Part shown: piece by piece, positions 23,427 through 32,183 of the stretch
Numbering within the stretch: position 1 is the stretch's first letter
Layout: each line of letters starts with the position of its first letter
Assembly: GCF_004000925.1 (NCBI RefSeq)
Contig: NZ_BIME01000008.1
Span: 186,001 to 250,000 of the forward strand
Origin: Paenibacillus illinoisensis NBRC 15959
GTDB taxonomy: Bacteria > Bacillota > Bacilli > Paenibacillales > Paenibacillaceae
Length of the DNA stretch: 64,000 nt
Reading direction: 5' to 3'
Translations under genes and position numbers: made by a program
Notes under the pieces: model-generated
What the model saw: only the letters and a program-made list of their open reading frames with translations
Databases searched by the model: none
What the model was told of the DNA's origin: nothing

Positions 23427-24500
23427 TCATGAGAAGATGCTCAGGGCGGTCATCATTTCCCGGAAGGAAATAGCGTACCGATCCGGTGAGAAAGAGGCTG
23501 TCATATGCTCTCTGCCCTGTTCACGGACATATTTACGCAACTTTTTGTTACGCATGAGTTCGACCGCTTCATCTACTGCTGCATTTACATTGCCCAGAGG
23601 ATAGAATTTGCCTGTCTTGTTATGAGTAATGAACGAACGTACACCATCCGAATCGGTGCTGAGTACCGGGCAGCCGCAGCTGATGGCTTCGGCAACCGCA
23701 TAACCAAAGCCTTCAAGAAGGGACGTAGAGAGCATGATTCCTCCAGAAGCTGCAATCATGGAATAGAACGTGGGCATCTGGGAGTGAGGAACATTGACAA
23801 AGATGCCGATGCGGTCCTCCAAACCATATTCAGCCAGCATATGACGGAACATCACTTCGTCTTCAGGATTGGCCAAGCTGGGATCATGAAACAGCCATAG
23901 TCTGGCTTTGGGAATTTTTTTGATGATTTTGCTGGATATGCTCAAGTATTCTCTCCAGTTTTTGTTGTGTTCCAGCCGCCCGACCCAAGCCAGAACGGGG
24001 TAAGGTGGAGTGTCTACGGGAACTGGAGCAAACGTATCGGTGTCCAGCATATTGGGGATAACAAACCGGTGCAGCCAAGGGCAGATATGAATAAACATAT
24101 CCAGCAAGTGATCGGTAGGAGGCAGAACAGCAGCGTCACAATGTGCCTGGAGGTAAGGAATTGCCATCTGGATCGTTTCCAGTGCCTGATCTCTCGTTCC
24201 GAGACCCTGGGCTTCAAATATAATTCGTCCTGTATAGCCGAGTCCTCTCAATCTACCAGGCATGGAAATATCCGAAGTCACAATAATGGCGTCATAACGC
24301 TGGCTGTGAATCAAAAAACGTATTTCTTCATCATTGGACGCGGTGAAGACCGGAGTGCCGGTGTTGTTCTGCAAACCCGATCCTGTATAAAGGTACAATA
24401 GATGCGCTTCAATGCCATGACGTTGCAGAACGGCTGTCCGCAATCGGTTCAAGGTATCCACGCCACCGCTTGGTACAAAAAACGTGAATAATACTTTCAC
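23427..24500 (-). CDS. GT4-like glycosyltransferase
   Basis: I read 357 residues from GTG 24500, which has AGAGGGTG just upstream. An ATG at 24554 would add 18 residues that look unlike a GT start and has a poor ribosome site. The protein begins VKVLFTFFVPSGGVDTLNRL and has AWVGRLEHNKNWREYL and the donor signature STSLLEGFGYAVAEAISCGC. This is a GT-B enzyme of group 1. It stands alone, convergent to the exporter. Acceptor and sugar are unknown; it may belong with the spore-island glycosyltransferases 2 kb away. Confidence 0.83.
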   Translation of the reverse strand: MKVLFTFFVPSGGVDTLNRLRTAVLQRHGIEAHLLYLYTGSGLQNNTGTPVFTASNDEEIRFLIHSQRYDAIIVTSDISMPGRLRGLGYTGRIIFEAQGLGTRDQALETIQMAIPYLQAHCDAAVLPPTDHLLDMFIHICPWLHRFVIPNMLDTDTFAPVPVDTPPYPVLAWVGRLEHNKNWREYLSISSKIIKKIPKARLWLFHDPSLANPEDEVMFRHMLAEYGLEDRIGIFVNVPHSQMPTFYSMIAASGGIMLSTSLLEGFGYAVAEAISCGCPVLSTDSDGVRSFITHNKTGKFYPLGNVNAAVDEAVELMRNKKLRKYVREQGREHMTASFSPDRYAISFREMMTALSIFS

Positions 24501-24602
24501 ACGGTTCACCCTCTGACTTTTGTGCAGGAACTCATACTCTTGAGCATTTTGCATAAATCCAGTAAGCGACTTCCAATCCTCAATATATAGATCGAAATGG
24601 TC

Positions 24603-24764
24603 CTATTCGTCTATAATATTGTCCCTTGGAGCGAGTGGAATCGAATTATGCAAAATGCTGACTCCTGTATTGTATGGTACGTTTCCCCAATGCACAGGGT
24701 GTGGGTGAAACCCAAGTTGTTCACATTTTGGACATATATTTTTAATCTTTCTTTTAAGTGTCAT
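24603..24764 (-). CDS. Possible small zinc-ribbon-like ORF or remnant
   Basis: A 53-codon frame from ATG 24764 contains CPKCEQLGFHPHP, then VHWGNVPYNTGVSILHNS. The composition is protein-like, but no ribosome site precedes the ATG and only one CxxC is present. It fills the 370-bp gap between the GT4 gene and the ABC operon. It may be a genuine small protein or the tail of a decayed gene. The rest of the gap shows nothing I recognise. Confidence 0.3.
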   Translation of the reverse strand: MTLKRKIKNICPKCEQLGFHPHPVHWGNVPYNTGVSILHNSIPLAPRDNIIDE

Positions 24765-24870
24765 TAAGCTGGATTTAGGATAGACCCCGTAAGATACAAG
24801 GAACTTCCCGTGTAGACCATCTGGATTGCTTGATGGCACACGGGTATTTTAACGGGAAAGGATGAATGAT

Positions 24871-25908
24871 GTGCTCGAAGTGAAACAGGTCAGCAAAGTG
24901 TATGATGGACGGCGCGGCGTGCATCAACTGGATTTCACAATGGAGCGCGGTGAGATTGTTGGTTTTCTGGGACCCAATGGTGCTGGCAAAACGACAACGA
25001 TGCGCATGATCACCGGTTACCTGCAACCCACCACCGGTTCGATTGTGGTTGATGGACAATCTGTGCATGATCAGGGCAGGGCTGTTCGTTCCAAAATCGG
25101 TTATCTTCCGGAAACACCGCCGCTATATCCGGACATGACGGTCCAGTCCTATTTGAAATTCGTCGCGAACCTGAGGGATGTTCCGGCACGCGAGATTAAA
25201 CTGCGGGTCAGTGAGATGGTCAGCAGGCTGGGGCTTCAGGAACGGGAAAAACAACTGGTGCGTGGACTATCCAAAGGTTATAAACAGCGTCTGGGACTGG
25301 CGGGAGCCATTATCCACAAGCCTGATCTGCTCGTCCTTGATGAGCCTACATCGGGGCTGGACCCGAATCAGATTATGGAGATTCGTGATCTGATCCGGGA
25401 ACTCGGCGAAAATCATACGGTGCTGCTCAGTACGCATATTTTGCCAGAAGTGAGCACGCTATGTAACCGGATGTTGATTATTAACCAGGGACAGCTCGTA
25501 CTCGACGGTTCACCACAGCACTTTGGTTCTTCGATGGGTGATCAGTTTAAGGTGTCCATTGAAGTTAAGGCAACCGAGCAGCAGCTACATAACTTGTTCA
25601 CACCTTGGGAGAAGGTGCGGAGTGAAGTCATACAACCAACGGACGGAAATCGCGGTACGGAGCAGCAGGACACGGTTAAAATGCTGCTTACCGGACAATC
25701 ATCCGAAGATTTCCGGGAAGAGCTGTTTTATCTTTTATCCGGAGCGGGACTGCCGATCCTGGAAATGAAGAAGGAAAATCTCAGTCTGGAGCAGATCTTC
25801 CTGAAGCTGACTACAACGGAACTAGACAATGAGTCATCTGATAAAGGTACACCTGACCTGGTTAGTGAAGACTCTGCGGATTCGCCAACAGAGGAGGAAT
25901 CCAAATGA
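24871..25908 (+). CDS. ABC exporter ATPase (GldA/NosF-like)
   Basis: The product is about 345 residues. GTG 24871 is preferred because AAAGGA lies 8 bp upstream; the in-frame ATG 24862 overlaps that site. It carries Walker A GPNGAGKTT, signature RGLSKGYKQRLGLAGAI, Walker B LLVLDEPTSGLDPNQ and the switch His in LLSTHILPEV. After about residue 220 comes a regulatory C-terminal domain with an acidic tail. It drives the ABC-2 type transporter encoded by the next three overlapping genes. Confidence 0.9.
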   Translation: MLEVKQVSKVYDGRRGVHQLDFTMERGEIVGFLGPNGAGKTTTMRMITGYLQPTTGSIVVDGQSVHDQGRAVRSKIGYLPETPPLYPDMTVQSYLKFVANLRDVPAREIKLRVSEMVSRLGLQEREKQLVRGLSKGYKQRLGLAGAIIHKPDLLVLDEPTSGLDPNQIMEIRDLIRELGENHTVLLSTHILPEVSTLCNRMLIINQGQLVLDGSPQHFGSSMGDQFKVSIEVKATEQQLHNLFTPWEKVRSEVIQPTDGNRGTEQQDTVKMLLTGQSSEDFREELFYLLSGAGLPILEMKKENLSLEQIFLKLTTTELDNESSDKGTPDLVSEDSADSPTEEESK

Positions 25909-26621
25909 GACGAATGATGGCTATTTGCAATAAGGAACTTCAGGCGTATTTTTTGTCACCCACATCCTATTTCGCCTTTGCGGTCTATGTGCTGATGACA
26001 AGTTTATTGTTTTACTCCAGCTTCGTGTATTACCAGCCCAGTATAGTGGATTATCGCCTAGTGCTCGGTGATACCTTATCCATGCTGCTGTTTGTGGTGC
26101 CTTTATTGACCATGAGACTGGTTGCTGAGGAATTCAGGCAGGGTACAGATGAGCTGCTGCTGACCTCCCCGGCTCGGGTAACGGAAGTCATATTTGGAAA
26201 GTATCTGGCCTCTCTGGCCATTCTGATCGTGCTAGTTCTGTGCAGTCTGGTCTATCCTTTCATTATGTCGTTCTTTGGAACGTTGGATCTGACCTCGGTT
26301 TGGCTGTCGGCGCTGGGACTCTTCTTCTTGGGCGGCAGCATGATGGCGATCGGATTGTTTGCTTCTACATTATCTCAGCATCAGATGGTGTCTGCGGTGG
26401 CCGGTTTTATTATTTTGCTCGTATTGTGGATGCTTGATTCATTCGCAGGCAATACCGGTTCTGCGCTGCAGAAATGGCTTGATCCATTTGCGCTGACGAA
26501 CCGTTTTGACAGCTTCACGAAGGGTGTACTCAGTGGACCGGATATCTTGTATTATGTGACGCTATCGGGCGTATTTCTGCTACTGAGCATTCAAATCGTG
26601 GAACGGAAGCGGTGGAGGTGA
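25905..26621 (+). CDS. ABC-2 type permease (GldF-like)
   Basis: This 238-residue membrane protein has six hydrophobic segments. It begins MMAICNKELQAYFLSPTSYF and includes MRLVAEEFRQGTDELLLTSP, the family's conserved cytoplasmic loop. It overlaps the ATPase gene by 4 bp. Members of this group pair with GldA-type ATPases and GldG-type subunits. In non-gliding bacteria the cargo is unknown. Confidence 0.88.
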   Translation: MRRMMAICNKELQAYFLSPTSYFAFAVYVLMTSLLFYSSFVYYQPSIVDYRLVLGDTLSMLLFVVPLLTMRLVAEEFRQGTDELLLTSPARVTEVIFGKYLASLAILIVLVLCSLVYPFIMSFFGTLDLTSVWLSALGLFFLGGSMMAIGLFASTLSQHQMVSAVAGFIILLVLWMLDSFAGNTGSALQKWLDPFALTNRFDSFTKGVLSGPDILYYVTLSGVFLLLSIQIVERKRWR

Positions 26622-26625
26622 GAAT

Positions 26626-28020
26626 ATGAAAAAATGGTTGAGTCACACGAATAGTACGGTGCTGTCTGTAGCGGTCATCGGCATTTTTATTTTGCTTACG
26701 CTGTTTCTGAATTCACTTGGCGGATTCCAGCTGGATCTGACGGCAAACAAACAATACACCCTATCGGACCAGTCACTGACCGCGATCAAAAATGTAAAGG
26801 ATGACGTGAGCATTAAGGTATTAACGGTGGAGAACGCCAACAATACCGTCTTGAATCGCGAAGTGACGGACATGGTCCAGGAGTATACCAAACGAAACAG
26901 CAAGCTGAAGATGGAACAGTATAATCTGACACAGGAACCGACGCTGGCCTCGAAATACGGCATCACAGGCAGTTCCATCGTCCTGGAGCAGGGGGATCAA
27001 TATAAAGTTATTGATATTGCCAGTCTCTTTACAGCAGTAGGGGATGGCAGTGATGGGTCATACCAGTTTACGGGGGAGGAAAAATTAACGCAGGCTCTGA
27101 TGAATCTGTCTTCCACCGAAATGAAGAAAATGGTATTCCTGACAGGGCATGAGGAGCTTGGTCTGGATCAGTTGACCACGCTTCGTTCGTCCCTGGAGCA
27201 AAACAACATTACAACAGAAGAACTGCAGCTCAATCAGGCCGGAGTGGTTCCCGAAGATGCGGACGTACTCGCGATCATTGGCCCGCAGCGTGATCTCAGC
27301 GACACTGAATTAAAAGCCATTCGAACCTATCTGAGCAGTGGTGGCAAGCTGATGTTGTCCCTCGGTTTTGTGGAGGATATGAAATCCAGCTGGAAAAATA
27401 TCGACAAGCTCATGGCCGATTATGGAGTGGTTGATGAGCATGCCGTAATGGTGGACAACAAGCAGGCCAGCACGATGGGACCACTATGGGTTGTACCCGA
27501 ATACGGTACACATGCCATTACAGATAAACTGTCCGCAAGTCAGTTGTATCCGATGTTATCCCTGTCCATTGCCCTGACAAGCAAGGAACAGGAGAAATAT
27601 ACACTGTCGCCTCTCATTCAATCTTCGGATGATAGTTACGGCGAGACGAATATTGAAGGCTTGCTGCAAAACGAAACAGCGAATGATCCGGATCAGGATA
27701 TCCAGGGACCTGTCGAGCTAGGATATGCAGCAGATACAACCGAAGGCAAACCGAAAGCCGTGATCCTTGGATCTTCCATCTTCATGCAGGATTCGGAAAT
27801 CGGGAATGGCGGCAACCGTGACTTCATTTTGAATACCATCAATTATTTAAGTGAAAAAGAGGACGGGTTAACCATTCGCCCGCGGGTGCAGGCTGGTTAT
27901 GAAGTGGCTTACCTGAATGGTGAGCAGGCCAGAACGATTTTCTTCGTTGCGATTGTTGGTTTCCCGCTTATCTTTGTTATCATAGGTGTATTCTTATGGT
28001 GGAGGCGCAGACGTGTATGA
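26626..28020 (+). CDS. GldG-like ABC auxiliary subunit
   Basis: The 464-residue protein has an N-terminal membrane anchor (about 12-32), a large extracytoplasmic ABC-type uncharacterised (Gldg_ABC) domain and a C-terminal transmembrane segment ending WWRRRR. FQLDLTANKQYTLSDQSLTA is a strong family mark, followed by LIKVLTVENA-like sequence and LMLSLGFVEDM. It lies 4 bp after the permease and overlaps the DUF4340 gene by 4 bp. It is probably an extracellular partner of the transporter. Confidence 0.86.
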   Translation: MKKWLSHTNSTVLSVAVIGIFILLTLFLNSLGGFQLDLTANKQYTLSDQSLTAIKNVKDDVSIKVLTVENANNTVLNREVTDMVQEYTKRNSKLKMEQYNLTQEPTLASKYGITGSSIVLEQGDQYKVIDIASLFTAVGDGSDGSYQFTGEEKLTQALMNLSSTEMKKMVFLTGHEELGLDQLTTLRSSLEQNNITTEELQLNQAGVVPEDADVLAIIGPQRDLSDTELKAIRTYLSSGGKLMLSLGFVEDMKSSWKNIDKLMADYGVVDEHAVMVDNKQASTMGPLWVVPEYGTHAITDKLSASQLYPMLSLSIALTSKEQEKYTLSPLIQSSDDSYGETNIEGLLQNETANDPDQDIQGPVELGYAADTTEGKPKAVILGSSIFMQDSEIGNGGNRDFILNTINYLSEKEDGLTIRPRVQAGYEVAYLNGEQARTIFFVAIVGFPLIFVIIGVFLWWRRRRV

Positions 28021-29030
28021 AGAAATGGATTCCGACGATTCTGGTCGTGTTGGTACTGATTGTGGGCTGGATTTATGCGGCCAATCAGAATTATTTTCGC
28101 GAAGAAGAAGCGGTGAAGGTCCAGCTGCTTGGCATTCAGTCTGATGATATCCAGTCAATCACCATTCATGACCCGAGTACAGATAAGACGGAAGGCGAGG
28201 CTTCTTCCTCTGCATCTGCCCAATTGGAGCTGAAAGACGGCGTATGGAGCATGGTGGAACCCAAAGGGTATCCGCTTAACGGTTACACGATCAGCAGCTG
28301 GCTTGACGCGCTAAGTGGAGCAGAACAGGATTTGGTTGTGGAAGAGACGCCGACGGATCTGGAGAAGTATGGATTGGGTTCGACTGCTTCCCGTCTGGAT
28401 ATCAAAACCAAGGACAGCCGTGACATCACATTAAAGATCGGCGGACAGCTTCCGGCAGATGACGCCCGTTATGTTCAGGTGAATTCCGGGCCCGTTGTTG
28501 CTGTGCAGTCTGAGTCGATCGGCAATATGGAGCTGACAAGGCATGATCTGCTCGATACGACACCGTTTAATCTCGATGATACGAATGTGGCTTCTCTGGA
28601 CTGGGAAGGAGAAGCAGCGACCTGGGTATTGAAGTCGGCATCGGAAGACGGTGCGGCCGAGCGGACATGGACGCTAAATGGTGAGACGGTTGAATCCACG
28701 GAAGCCGTATCCCTCATCGGCAAAATTAAAAATCTCTCCACTGCGGACGACGTTCGCAAAGCTTCCGAGCTCAAGGATGCTGTGCCACGATTCACACTTT
28801 CTGTTGAGCAGAAGGTAAATGGAGAGAATGTAACCGACGTCTACCGGGGGCTTACCGTTGCATCGGAACCCGGTATCATCTACGTGATTACACCCGATGG
28901 TCAGTGGGCATATTCCCTTCAGGCAGATGCCTTGCAGGATGCGGAGAAATTTCCTGATACGGTGAAAGCAGCTAACGTATCGACAGATGCAGGAATTGGA
29001 AGTGAAGATTCAACCTCATCCGCTGAGTAG
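28017..29030 (+). CDS. DUF4340 membrane-anchored extracellular protein
   Basis: The 337-residue protein starts at ATG 28017 within the preceding stop. A single N-terminal membrane segment (IPTILVVLVLIVGWIYAANQ) is followed by a hydrophilic, repeat-like domain with LELKDGVWSMVEPKGYPLNG and EDLEKYGLG-type sequence, typical of DUF4340. These genes regularly follow GldG-type subunits. It ends the four-gene exporter operon; a terminator follows. Confidence 0.84.
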   Translation: MKKWIPTILVVLVLIVGWIYAANQNYFREEEAVKVQLLGIQSDDIQSITIHDPSTDKTEGEASSSASAQLELKDGVWSMVEPKGYPLNGYTISSWLDALSGAEQDLVVEETPTDLEKYGLGSTASRLDIKTKDSRDITLKIGGQLPADDARYVQVNSGPVVAVQSESIGNMELTRHDLLDTTPFNLDDTNVASLDWEGEAATWVLKSASEDGAAERTWTLNGETVESTEAVSLIGKIKNLSTADDVRKASELKDAVPRFTLSVEQKVNGENVTDVYRGLTVASEPGIIYVITPDGQWAYSLQADALQDAEKFPDTVKAANVSTDAGIGSEDSTSSAE

Positions 29031-29092
29031 TCTTGGAAATGTGAATATAACCGGTTTAGGTAAACCAAACCCATATGCTATTTTTGGAAAGA

Positions 29093-29129
29093 AGCGGTGT
29101 CGCACATAACGTGCTGGCGCCGCTCTTTT
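29093..29129 (+). terminator. Terminator of the Gld-type ABC operon
   Basis: AGCGG...GCAC (29093-29105) pairs with GTGC...CCGCT (29111-29124), with small internal mismatches, then CTTTTG. Confidence 0.65.
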
Positions 29130-29159
29130 GTTGTGCAGGACAGGTTCCATATCCTTTCA

Positions 29160-29189
29160 GCATATCGGGTCCACCAGAAGCGCATCCTA
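29160..29189 (+). promoter_or_regulatory. Candidate SigG promoter for the YhcN-like gene
   Basis: GCATA (29160-29164) and CATCCTA (29183-29189) are 18 bp apart. Both fit the SigG consensus (GnATR, 18 bp, CATnnTA) without mismatch. This agrees with forespore expression of yhcN in Bacillus subtilis. Confidence 0.6.
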
Positions 29190-29227
29190 TCCTTGTGACC
29201 TAAACCATACACATTGGAGGATGAGAC

Positions 29228-30241
29228 ATGCCAGCAGCCAAAAAGGCGAAAGCAATCAGCTTATCATTGTCTACTGCAATTTTTGTAATGGCCGGACTGA
29301 CAGGGTGTGGTGATGGCCGGGATAACAACAATATGCAAACCAATAATGCGGGTCAGGAAGTTCGAGGGCTCAACCGTTATGGTGTGGAGACCAATGGAAT
29401 GGATGGCATTCGTGCCAAGAGTTATCGCATGCACAATGTCACTGACCTGAAATCCAGTGACGAACTGGCAAAACGCATTACCGAAATGAAAGAGATCAAG
29501 TCGGCCAATGTACTGTTAACTGACCGTAACGCTTATGTTGCTGTCCGTTTAACAGACGGTCATGCTGGCAAGATGGACAGTCAATCGAATCGTAACGGTA
29601 ACCATAACAGCACGATGAACGGTACTTTGCGGAACCGTGCGAGTGGAACCATGCGAACTGAGAGCATGAATCAGGATCTGGGTGGTATGCGCGTGCATGC
29701 GGGCGACGGAACGATGTCACCGTACACGACCAGTGGTATTGCTCCAGGATTGAACACTGGTTCGGCTACAGACCGCAGCCATATGGGGAATGACCGCAGC
29801 ATTTACGGAACGATGGGTACCGGATCTTTCGGCATGATGCGCTGGCTCACGAACACGGGTAGAGAACGTACGATGAGTGATGGTCATTACGGAATGCAAA
29901 GCGAAGGACAAGGCGTAGGACAACGTCAGGACAGCTCGGATGACAACACGTCTGAAGAGATCAAAGGCAAAGTTGCAGCAAAAATCAAGCAATTTGCACC
30001 GAATGTGGAGAATGTCTATGTATCGGCCAATCCGGATTTTGTTGAGCATGTGGAGTCCTATGCCAAGGACATTCGTAACGGCAAGCCCGTTAGCGGCATG
30101 ATTGATACGTTCCAGTCGATGGTTGAACGCATCTTCCCGACCAATGCCATGAATCAACGCCGTGATGGTATTCTCGATGATGGCGTGTTAAACCGCAATA
30201 ATAACAATAATGATGGCATTATGCATCCTAATCATCGGTAG
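29228..30241 (+). CDS. YhcN/YlaJ-type spore lipoprotein with low-complexity insert
   Basis: The 337-residue lipoprotein has a signal peptide ending LTGC (Cys about 27). The YhcN/YlaJ fold is seen in two halves: MHNVTDLKSSDELAKRITEM with SANVLLTDRNAYVAVRL (about 60-115), and EIKGKVAAKIKQFAPNVENV with YVSANPDFVEHVESYAKDI (about 240-285). Between them lie about 120 residues rich in Gly, Asn, Met, Arg and Ser. Normal family members lack such a long insert. YhcN is found in the spore inner membrane/cortex region. It starts at ATG 29228 behind GGAGG. Confidence 0.85.
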   Translation: MPAAKKAKAISLSLSTAIFVMAGLTGCGDGRDNNNMQTNNAGQEVRGLNRYGVETNGMDGIRAKSYRMHNVTDLKSSDELAKRITEMKEIKSANVLLTDRNAYVAVRLTDGHAGKMDSQSNRNGNHNSTMNGTLRNRASGTMRTESMNQDLGGMRVHAGDGTMSPYTTSGIAPGLNTGSATDRSHMGNDRSIYGTMGTGSFGMMRWLTNTGRERTMSDGHYGMQSEGQGVGQRQDSSDDNTSEEIKGKVAAKIKQFAPNVENVYVSANPDFVEHVESYAKDIRNGKPVSGMIDTFQSMVERIFPTNAMNQRRDGILDDGVLNRNNNNNDGIMHPNHR

Positions 30242-30253
30242 AAACAGCTAAAC

Positions 30254-30303
30254 AAATATGCCTTTGCGCGGATGGGTACATCAGTGGCAAAGGCATATTT
30301 TTT
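30254..30303 (+). terminator. Terminator of the YhcN-like gene
   Basis: A perfect 14-bp stem (30254-30267 with 30287-30300), AAATATGCCTTTGC and its complement, runs into TTTTTT. Confidence 0.85.
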
Positions 30304-30399
30304 ATCACAACATCTAAGAAAAAGCAGAACTACATAACGGTGTGTATCTTCCATTACGAAGGATCAACAAATGACAGCCCATTTTTTTCATAAAATTGA

Positions 30400-30427
30400 A
30401 CCATCGCCCTTGACCTGACATAAGATG
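30400..30427 (+). promoter_or_regulatory. Candidate SigK promoter for gerE
   Basis: AC at 30400-30401 (context AACC) and CATAAGATG at 30419-30427 are 17 bp apart, one mismatch from AC-(16/17)-CATAnnnTA. gerE is transcribed by SigK in Bacillus subtilis. Confidence 0.45.
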
Positions 30428-30488
30428 AGTTGACTGTATCCCCTTAACCTTGTTACACCAACACAACCCGAGCAAGGAGGGGTGAACA

Positions 30489-30713
30489 TTGAAGGGTATC
30501 GATCATAAAAGCAAATTTTTGTTGACCCACCGTGAACGCGAAGTATTCGAATTGCTGGTTCAGGACAAAACGACGCGTGACATCGCAGGGCAGTTATTCA
30601 TCAGCGAGAAAACGGTGCGTAACCATATTTCGAATGTGATGCAGAAACTCAATGTTAAGGGTCGTTCGCAAGCAGTTGTAGAGCTGATTAAGCTCGGAGA
30701 ACTGAAGATCTGA
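30489..30713 (+). CDS. gerE: Late mother-cell sporulation regulator GerE
   Basis: This is a 74-residue LuxR-type helix-turn-helix protein consisting of the DNA-binding domain alone, the same length as Bacillus GerE. LLTHREREVFELLVQDKTTR, LFISEKTVRNHISNVMQKL and VKGRSQAVVELIKLGEL are near-identical to it from memory. The start is TTG 30489 behind a very strong AAGGAGGGGTGA. GerE modulates SigK genes for coat and crust, including cge genes. Its closeness to the CgeB island suggests functional grouping. Confidence 0.96.
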   Translation: MKGIDHKSKFLLTHREREVFELLVQDKTTRDIAGQLFISEKTVRNHISNVMQKLNVKGRSQAVVELIKLGELKI

Positions 30714-30746
30714 CGCGAATAACAGTTAGGAAGTTGAAGCAGCATG

Positions 30747-30796
30747 AAAGCCTTTCTCTATTCTTTAAATGATGAAGAATGGGGCAAGGCTTTTTT
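30747..30796 (+). terminator. Terminator of gerE
   Basis: AAAGCCTT (30747-30754) pairs with AAGGCTTT (30786-30793), with inner ATTCTT/AAGAAT, and runs into TTTTTT. Confidence 0.8.
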
Positions 30797-30924
30797 GCTT
30801 TTTAGACGGGGGAAGCAAGCATAAGTGACAAACAAGGTCACGAAATAGCGACTTGTTCCAATTGTTAAAATCAACCATAATAAGCTTATAGATCATGATT
30901 ACATAAGAAATGAGAGGAAAGAAA

Positions 30925-31464
30925 ATGGATCACTTCTTAAAGGAATTTGAGGACAAGTTTAGAGCCGGCTTTCTTCCCGATCTGGAGCAAACGCTGCAAG
31001 AGATGCAGCATGAAAAGGTATATGCTTGCGCGTTTGGAACAGACAGTGACTGGATTACTCTGTTTTTGGCGGCAAATACGGAGGAATCGCTAGCGAGGCA
31101 TATTGCCAGGATGAAAGAAGAAGGACTGTGTGACAGTGAGCAGGACGAAATCTACTATCGATGGGGCTGCTCCGAATATCAGTATGGCGAAGATAAACAA
31201 TTTAATCATATTAGCCGATTGTTGTATGCAACGGAAGATGTTCAGCATTATAAGGATGAGATGATTAATATTATTGCCAAGGTTGTGAGTGAAACACCGA
31301 ATGAAGTTTTTGCCCGGTACGGTCAATCCAAAGCAGACATTACGTTTTTCATGTCCATGACCGATGATGATGAGGCTGAAGAACTCGAAAATCAATCCGT
31401 CGTATTGATGACAGAAAGCGGCCTGGCCAGTGAATTTTTGAAACGGTATGATGGTCTGGAGTAG
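30925..31464 (+). CDS. DUF4303 domain protein
   Basis: The 179-residue protein starts at ATG 30925, set by GAGAGGAAAG 3 bp upstream. The C-terminal ITFFMSMTDDDEAEELENQS is the clearest mark of DUF4303, with FGTDSDWITLFLAANTEESL near the N-terminus. It is acidic, soluble and without signal peptide. DUF4303 genes often occur singly or near toxin-immunity loci; the role is not established. The local sequence is more AT-rich than the neighbouring genes. Confidence 0.72.
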   Translation: MDHFLKEFEDKFRAGFLPDLEQTLQEMQHEKVYACAFGTDSDWITLFLAANTEESLARHIARMKEEGLCDSEQDEIYYRWGCSEYQYGEDKQFNHISRLLYATEDVQHYKDEMINIIAKVVSETPNEVFARYGQSKADITFFMSMTDDDEAEELENQSVVLMTESGLASEFLKRYDGLE

Positions 31465-31541
31465 TTTATTGATTTGACAAGATACCACAATGTATAAGAT
31501 GAGTTAACGGAATGGAATGAAGTATATTTGAGTTCATTTCA

Positions 31542-31586
31542 AAGTCTTTCCCCGTTCTTAATCGGATTAGGGAGAGGCTTTTTTTG
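31542..31586. terminator. Terminator after the DUF4303 gene
   Basis: AAGTCTTTCCC (31542-31552) pairs with GGGAGAGGCTT (31570-31580) through nine Watson-Crick and two G-T pairs, then TTTTTTT. It lies between convergent genes. Confidence 0.75.
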
Positions 31587-31612
31587 GTATATCCTGAAAA
31601 GAAATGAACTCC

Positions 31613-31999
31613 CTACATAAGGCTGTTTTCTCGAATAAACAATCTCCATGTTTTCTTCGAAAAAGGCTGATAAAAGAGCTGCTCCAACGCCTCGTACCGG
31701 GCCTCATCTAGATGCAGATAGAGCGCCTTTTTGGCGATTTTGGCGGCTGGTTGCGAAGCAGATTTCCGACCTCCCGCTTTTCGCCTGACCGGAATATGAA
31801 ACTGCAACAAATCCTCCAGGCGGTCCCAGCCTTCCCAGCTCATTCTTCCGCCACGTTTCCAGTCGATTGCATACAGGGCATAATAGTCCCGACCACCGCT
31901 TTGCTTGACAGCAATAACCCAGGAGGAAGGGATGATCTTTTGTTGTTGTCGTTGATTCACTTGAGGGAGCTCCTTCGTTGATCCATAGACTGCATTCAT
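31613..31999 (-). CDS. Uncharacterised 128-residue protein
   Basis: The frame from ATG 31999 encodes a basic soluble protein. WVIAVKQSGGRDYYALYAID and GRMSWEGWDRLEDLLQFHIP are its most distinctive parts, and an Arg/Lys/Ala linker (RRKAGGRKSASQPAAKIAKK) precedes a helical end. The ribosome site (AGTAAAG) is weak, so the true start could lie downstream. No family is recognised. It is convergent to the DUF4303 gene and divergent from the nag operon. Confidence 0.55.
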   Translation of the reverse strand: MNAVYGSTKELPQVNQRQQQKIIPSSWVIAVKQSGGRDYYALYAIDWKRGGRMSWEGWDRLEDLLQFHIPVRRKAGGRKSASQPAAKIAKKALYLHLDEARYEALEQLFYQPFSKKTWRLFIRENSLM

Positions 32000-32120
32000 C
32001 TTTACTATAAGCCTTATGTCTTGTCTGCTTCAAGAAGCGTTGATGTAAACTTTCATTTTGAACATGGAGTAATTCCGTAAATTCCCTTGATTTGCAGATG
32101 GAGCTTGATTAAAATGAAGT

Positions 32121-32169
32121 TATAAAAATTATTTTCTTTATTTCTTTTAAAAATATAAAAATTATTTTC
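32121..32169 (+). promoter_or_regulatory. Two 16-bp repeats, candidate RpiR operators
   Basis: TATAAAAATTATTTTC occurs identically at 32121-32136 and 32154-32169, 33 bp (about three helical turns) apart. Each contains a near-palindromic AAAAATTATTTT core. The second copy overlaps the region just upstream of the GAGGAG ribosome site, so binding would repress the regulator-nagB-nagA operon. Confidence 0.6.
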
Positions 32170-32183
32170 AGAGGAGAAGACTT

